In this document: positions 4,119 to 6,156 of the stretch, piece by piece
Position numbering within the stretch: the first letter of the stretch is position 1
Layout: each line of letters begins with the position of its first letter
Assembly (NCBI GenBank): GCA_934408795.1
Contig: CAKRVQ010000073.1
Coordinates: 1 to 6,156, forward strand
Origin: an uncultured Eubacteriales bacterium
GTDB taxonomy: Bacteria; Bacillota; Clostridia; Oscillospirales; Acutalibacteraceae
Reading direction: 5' to 3'
DNA: 6,156 nt
The notes under the pieces: model-generated
Told to the model about the DNA's origin: nothing
What the model saw: only the letters and a program-made list of their open reading frames with translations
The model's database searches: none
Position numbers and translations under genes: made by a program

Positions 4119-6156
4119 CTCGCTATAAGGTCACGGGAATGAGCTGCGCGGCGTGCTCCGCGCGTGTTGAAAAGTCGGTGTCCGCCGTGAATGGCGTGGA
4201 CTCCTGCTCGGTCAACCTATTGACGGGAGATATGGGTGTAGAGGGAAATGTCTCGGCGGAGGACATTATTGCCGCAGTCGAGCGCGCCGGATACGGCGCG
4301 TCACTCAGTGATATCAAAAGAAAAAAAGAGTCGGGCGGAGAATCGTCGGAGGCGGGCGACAGGTCGGATAACAAAGAAATATCCGCGCTCAAAAAGAGAG
4401 TCGGTCTTTCGGTCGGCTTTCTGATCGTTCTGATGTATTTTTCAATGGGGCACATGATGTGGAACTGGCCTCTGCCGTCGTTTTACGATGACAACCACAT
4501 TGCCATGGGTCTGACTCAACTGCTGCTCACGATAGTGATAATGTTTATCAACCGCAACTTTTTTGTCAACGGATTTAAAGGTCTCATACACAGGTCTCCG
4601 AATATGGATACGCTTGTTTCGCTCGGCGCGTCGGCGGCTTTTATTTACAGCACATATGCCCTTTTCGCCATGACTTCGGCGCAGGTGAGAGGCGACGCGG
4701 ATGCGGTAATGAGTTATATGATGGATCTGTATTTTGAGTCTGCCGCCATGATACTGACGCTTATAACCGTCGGAAAAACGCTGGAGGCGCATTCAAAAGG
4801 AAAGACCACGGACGCTATCAAGAGCTTGATGAAGCTTGCGCCCGAGACCGCATCTGTGATCAGGGATGGAAAGGAATTAAAGATAAGCGCTGCGGATGTC
4901 GTGCGGGGGGATGTTTTTGTTGTTCGTCCGGGCGAGGCGATCCCTGTTGACGGAATTGTGCTCAAGGGGCATTCCGCGGTAAACGAATCCGCTCTGACAG
5001 GGGAATCGGTGCCGATAGACAAAGCGGAGGGAGACCGTGTTTCCGCCGCGACGGTAAACACTTCGGGGTATCTTGAATGCCGAGCCACCGAGGTGGGCGA
5101 CGAGACCGCGCTTGCGGGCATAATAAGAATGGTAAGTGACGCGGCAGCCACAAAGGCGCCTATTGCCAAGATCGCGGACAAGGTATCGGGAGTATTTGTT
5201 CCCGTTGTAATTGCGATAGCGGCGGTCACATTTGTTGTGTGGATGCTTATCGGGCAAACGGTTGGTTTTGCGATCGCAAGAGCCATATCGGTCTTAGTCA
5301 TCAGCTGCCCCTGCGCACTCGGACTTGCGACCCCCGTTGCGATAATGGTCGGCAACGGTGTCGGAGCAAAAAACGGAATACTTTTTAAGACGGCGGCATC
5401 TCTTGAGGAAACCGGAAAGGTAAAGATCGTCGCATTTGACAAGACAGGCACCGTCACCTCGGGTGATCCGAGAGTGACCGATATCATCCCCATGGCGGGA
5501 GTGAGCAGTGAAGAGCTTTTGTCGCTTGCCCTGTCGCTTGAGGTAAAAAGTGAGCATCCGCTCGCGAAAGCAATAATAGAAAAATGTCGGGCTTCGGAGA
5601 TCGATGCCGAAGAAGTAAGCGACTTTAAGGCGTTATCCGGCAACGGGCTTGCTGCGGTCAAAAACGGTGTTACGGCTGCGGGCGGCAATATTGAGTTTAT
5701 AAGCGGTTTTGCCGAAGTGACGGATGAAGTGAGAAGAATCTCGGAGAAGTTGTCCGAGGAGGGTAAAACACCCTTGTTCTTTTGTCTCGGAAATCGCCTC
5801 CACGGTATAATAGCGGTTGCGGACACAATCAGAAAGGAAAGTCCCGAGGCGATAAGGGAGCTTGAAAAAATGGGTGTCAAGACCGTTATGATAACGGGAG
5901 ATAATGAGCGCACCGCGAATGCTGTCGCAAAAGCAGCCGGAATCAAAGAGGTGGTTGCGCGGGTATTGCCCGACGGCAAGGAGCGCGAGGTCCGCAGACT
6001 CGGAGAGGCGGGCAAGACGGCTATGGTCGGCGACGGGATAAACGATGCTCCCGCGCTTACTGCGGCGGATATAGGAATCGCAATAGGCAACGGAACCGAC
6101 ATTGCGATAGACGCTGCCGATGTTGTTCTTATGAAGAGCAGCCTTGAGGATGTGCC
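4115..6156 (+). CDS. copA: Cu+-exporting P1B-type ATPase CopA (3' end outside window)
   Basis: CopA uses ATP to export Cu(I) from the cytoplasm through the membrane. The window holds 680 complete codons; relatives with one metal-binding domain are about 740-750 residues, so the last two helices are missing. Seen in order: one N-terminal HMA domain with GMSCAAC (Cys11, Cys14); a charged linker (about 70-95); helices about 96-116, 129-147, 167-187 and 205-226; actuator TGES (295-298); helices about 359-380 and 384-410, with the Cys398-Pro-Cys400 transport motif; phosphorylation motif DKTGT (Asp442); nucleotide-domain SEHP (His481-Pro482) and GNG (509-511); TGDN (594-597); hinge GDGINDAP (639-646). 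All catalytic residues are intact. CPC with the HMA domain and the csoR neighbour points to Cu(I)/Ag(I) (P1B-1). The TM7/TM8 ligands that would confirm this lie outside the window. It is probably expressed from the CsoR-controlled promoter at 3496. Confidence 0.97.
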   Translation, partial: MTRYKVTGMSCAACSARVEKSVSAVNGVDSCSVNLLTGDMGVEGNVSAEDIIAAVERAGYGASLSDIKRKKESGGESSEAGDRSDNKEISALKKRVGLSVGFLIVLMYFSMGHMMWNWPLPSFYDDNHIAMGLTQLLLTIVIMFINRNFFVNGFKGLIHRSPNMDTLVSLGASAAFIYSTYALFAMTSAQVRGDADAVMSYMMDLYFESAAMILTLITVGKTLEAHSKGKTTDAIKSLMKLAPETASVIRDGKELKISAADVVRGDVFVVRPGEAIPVDGIVLKGHSAVNESALTGESVPIDKAEGDRVSAATVNTSGYLECRATEVGDETALAGIIRMVSDAAATKAPIAKIADKVSGVFVPVVIAIAAVTFVVWMLIGQTVGFAIARAISVLVISCPCALGLATPVAIMVGNGVGAKNGILFKTAASLEETGKVKIVAFDKTGTVTSGDPRVTDIIPMAGVSSEELLSLALSLEVKSEHPLAKAIIEKCRASEIDAEEVSDFKALSGNGLAAVKNGVTAAGGNIEFISGFAEVTDEVRRISEKLSEEGKTPLFFCLGNRLHGIIAVADTIRKESPEAIRELEKMGVKTVMITGDNERTANAVAKAAGIKEVVARVLPDGKEREVRRLGEAGKTAMVGDGINDAPALTAADIGIAIGNGTDIAIDAADVVLMKSSLEDV

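Noticed and set aside
4714..6102. Long minus-strand open frame (462 codons) opposite copA
   Set aside because: It is the antisense shadow of a fully conserved P-type ATPase frame. Its translation is Ser/Ala/Ile/Pro-rich with no domain logic, and stop codons are scarce there because of the codon use of copA.

Overview
The window looks like chromosomal DNA from a low-to-mid GC Firmicute, most likely a gut-type Clostridia (Oscillospiraceae/Ruminococcaceae-like). The reasons are near-consensus sigma-A promoters (TTGACA/TATAAT), AGGAGG-type ribosome binding sites, a clostridial-style CsoR/CopA pair and GC-rich intrinsic terminators. The taxonomic guess is inference. There are five protein genes (two cut by the window edges) and one candidate 14-codon leader ORF. 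I see no tRNA, rRNA, CRISPR array or insertion sequence.

Left part (1-2230, minus strand): a LacI/GalR-family regulator gene is followed, 100 bases downstream on the same strand, by a gene for an unrecognised four-helix membrane protein. That protein has a cytoplasmic Asp/Thr-rich tail and runs off the left edge. The two may be co-transcribed, since no promoter or terminator is visible between them.

Centre (2231-3480): a short divergent intergenic region separates the regulator gene from a plus-strand gene for a ten-helix DMT/EamA-family transporter. The two sigma-A promoters overlap so that their extended -10 elements share one 15-base palindrome. This makes the LacI-type protein the natural candidate regulator of the transporter. 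After the transporter come two strong GC-rich hairpins (terminators) and a short hexanucleotide repeat.

Right part (3481-6156, plus strand): a copper-response operon. A consensus sigma-A promoter carries a CsoR-type inverted repeat between -35 and -10 and a second one just after the start site. Then come csoR (copper-sensing repressor with the Cys-His-Cys ligand set), a 177-base gap with a candidate leader ORF whose TGA overlaps the next ATG, and copA (Cu+-exporting P1B-type ATPase, truncated by the right edge). Known biology of the families predicts this circuit: Cu(I) binding releases CsoR from the operators, and CopA is made and pumps Cu(I) out.

Most of the window is ordinary. The points most worth a second look are the shared-palindrome divergent promoter, the paired CsoR operators, the leader ORF/overlapping starts before copA, and the intergenic repeat that matches the coding repeat in the left-edge gene.
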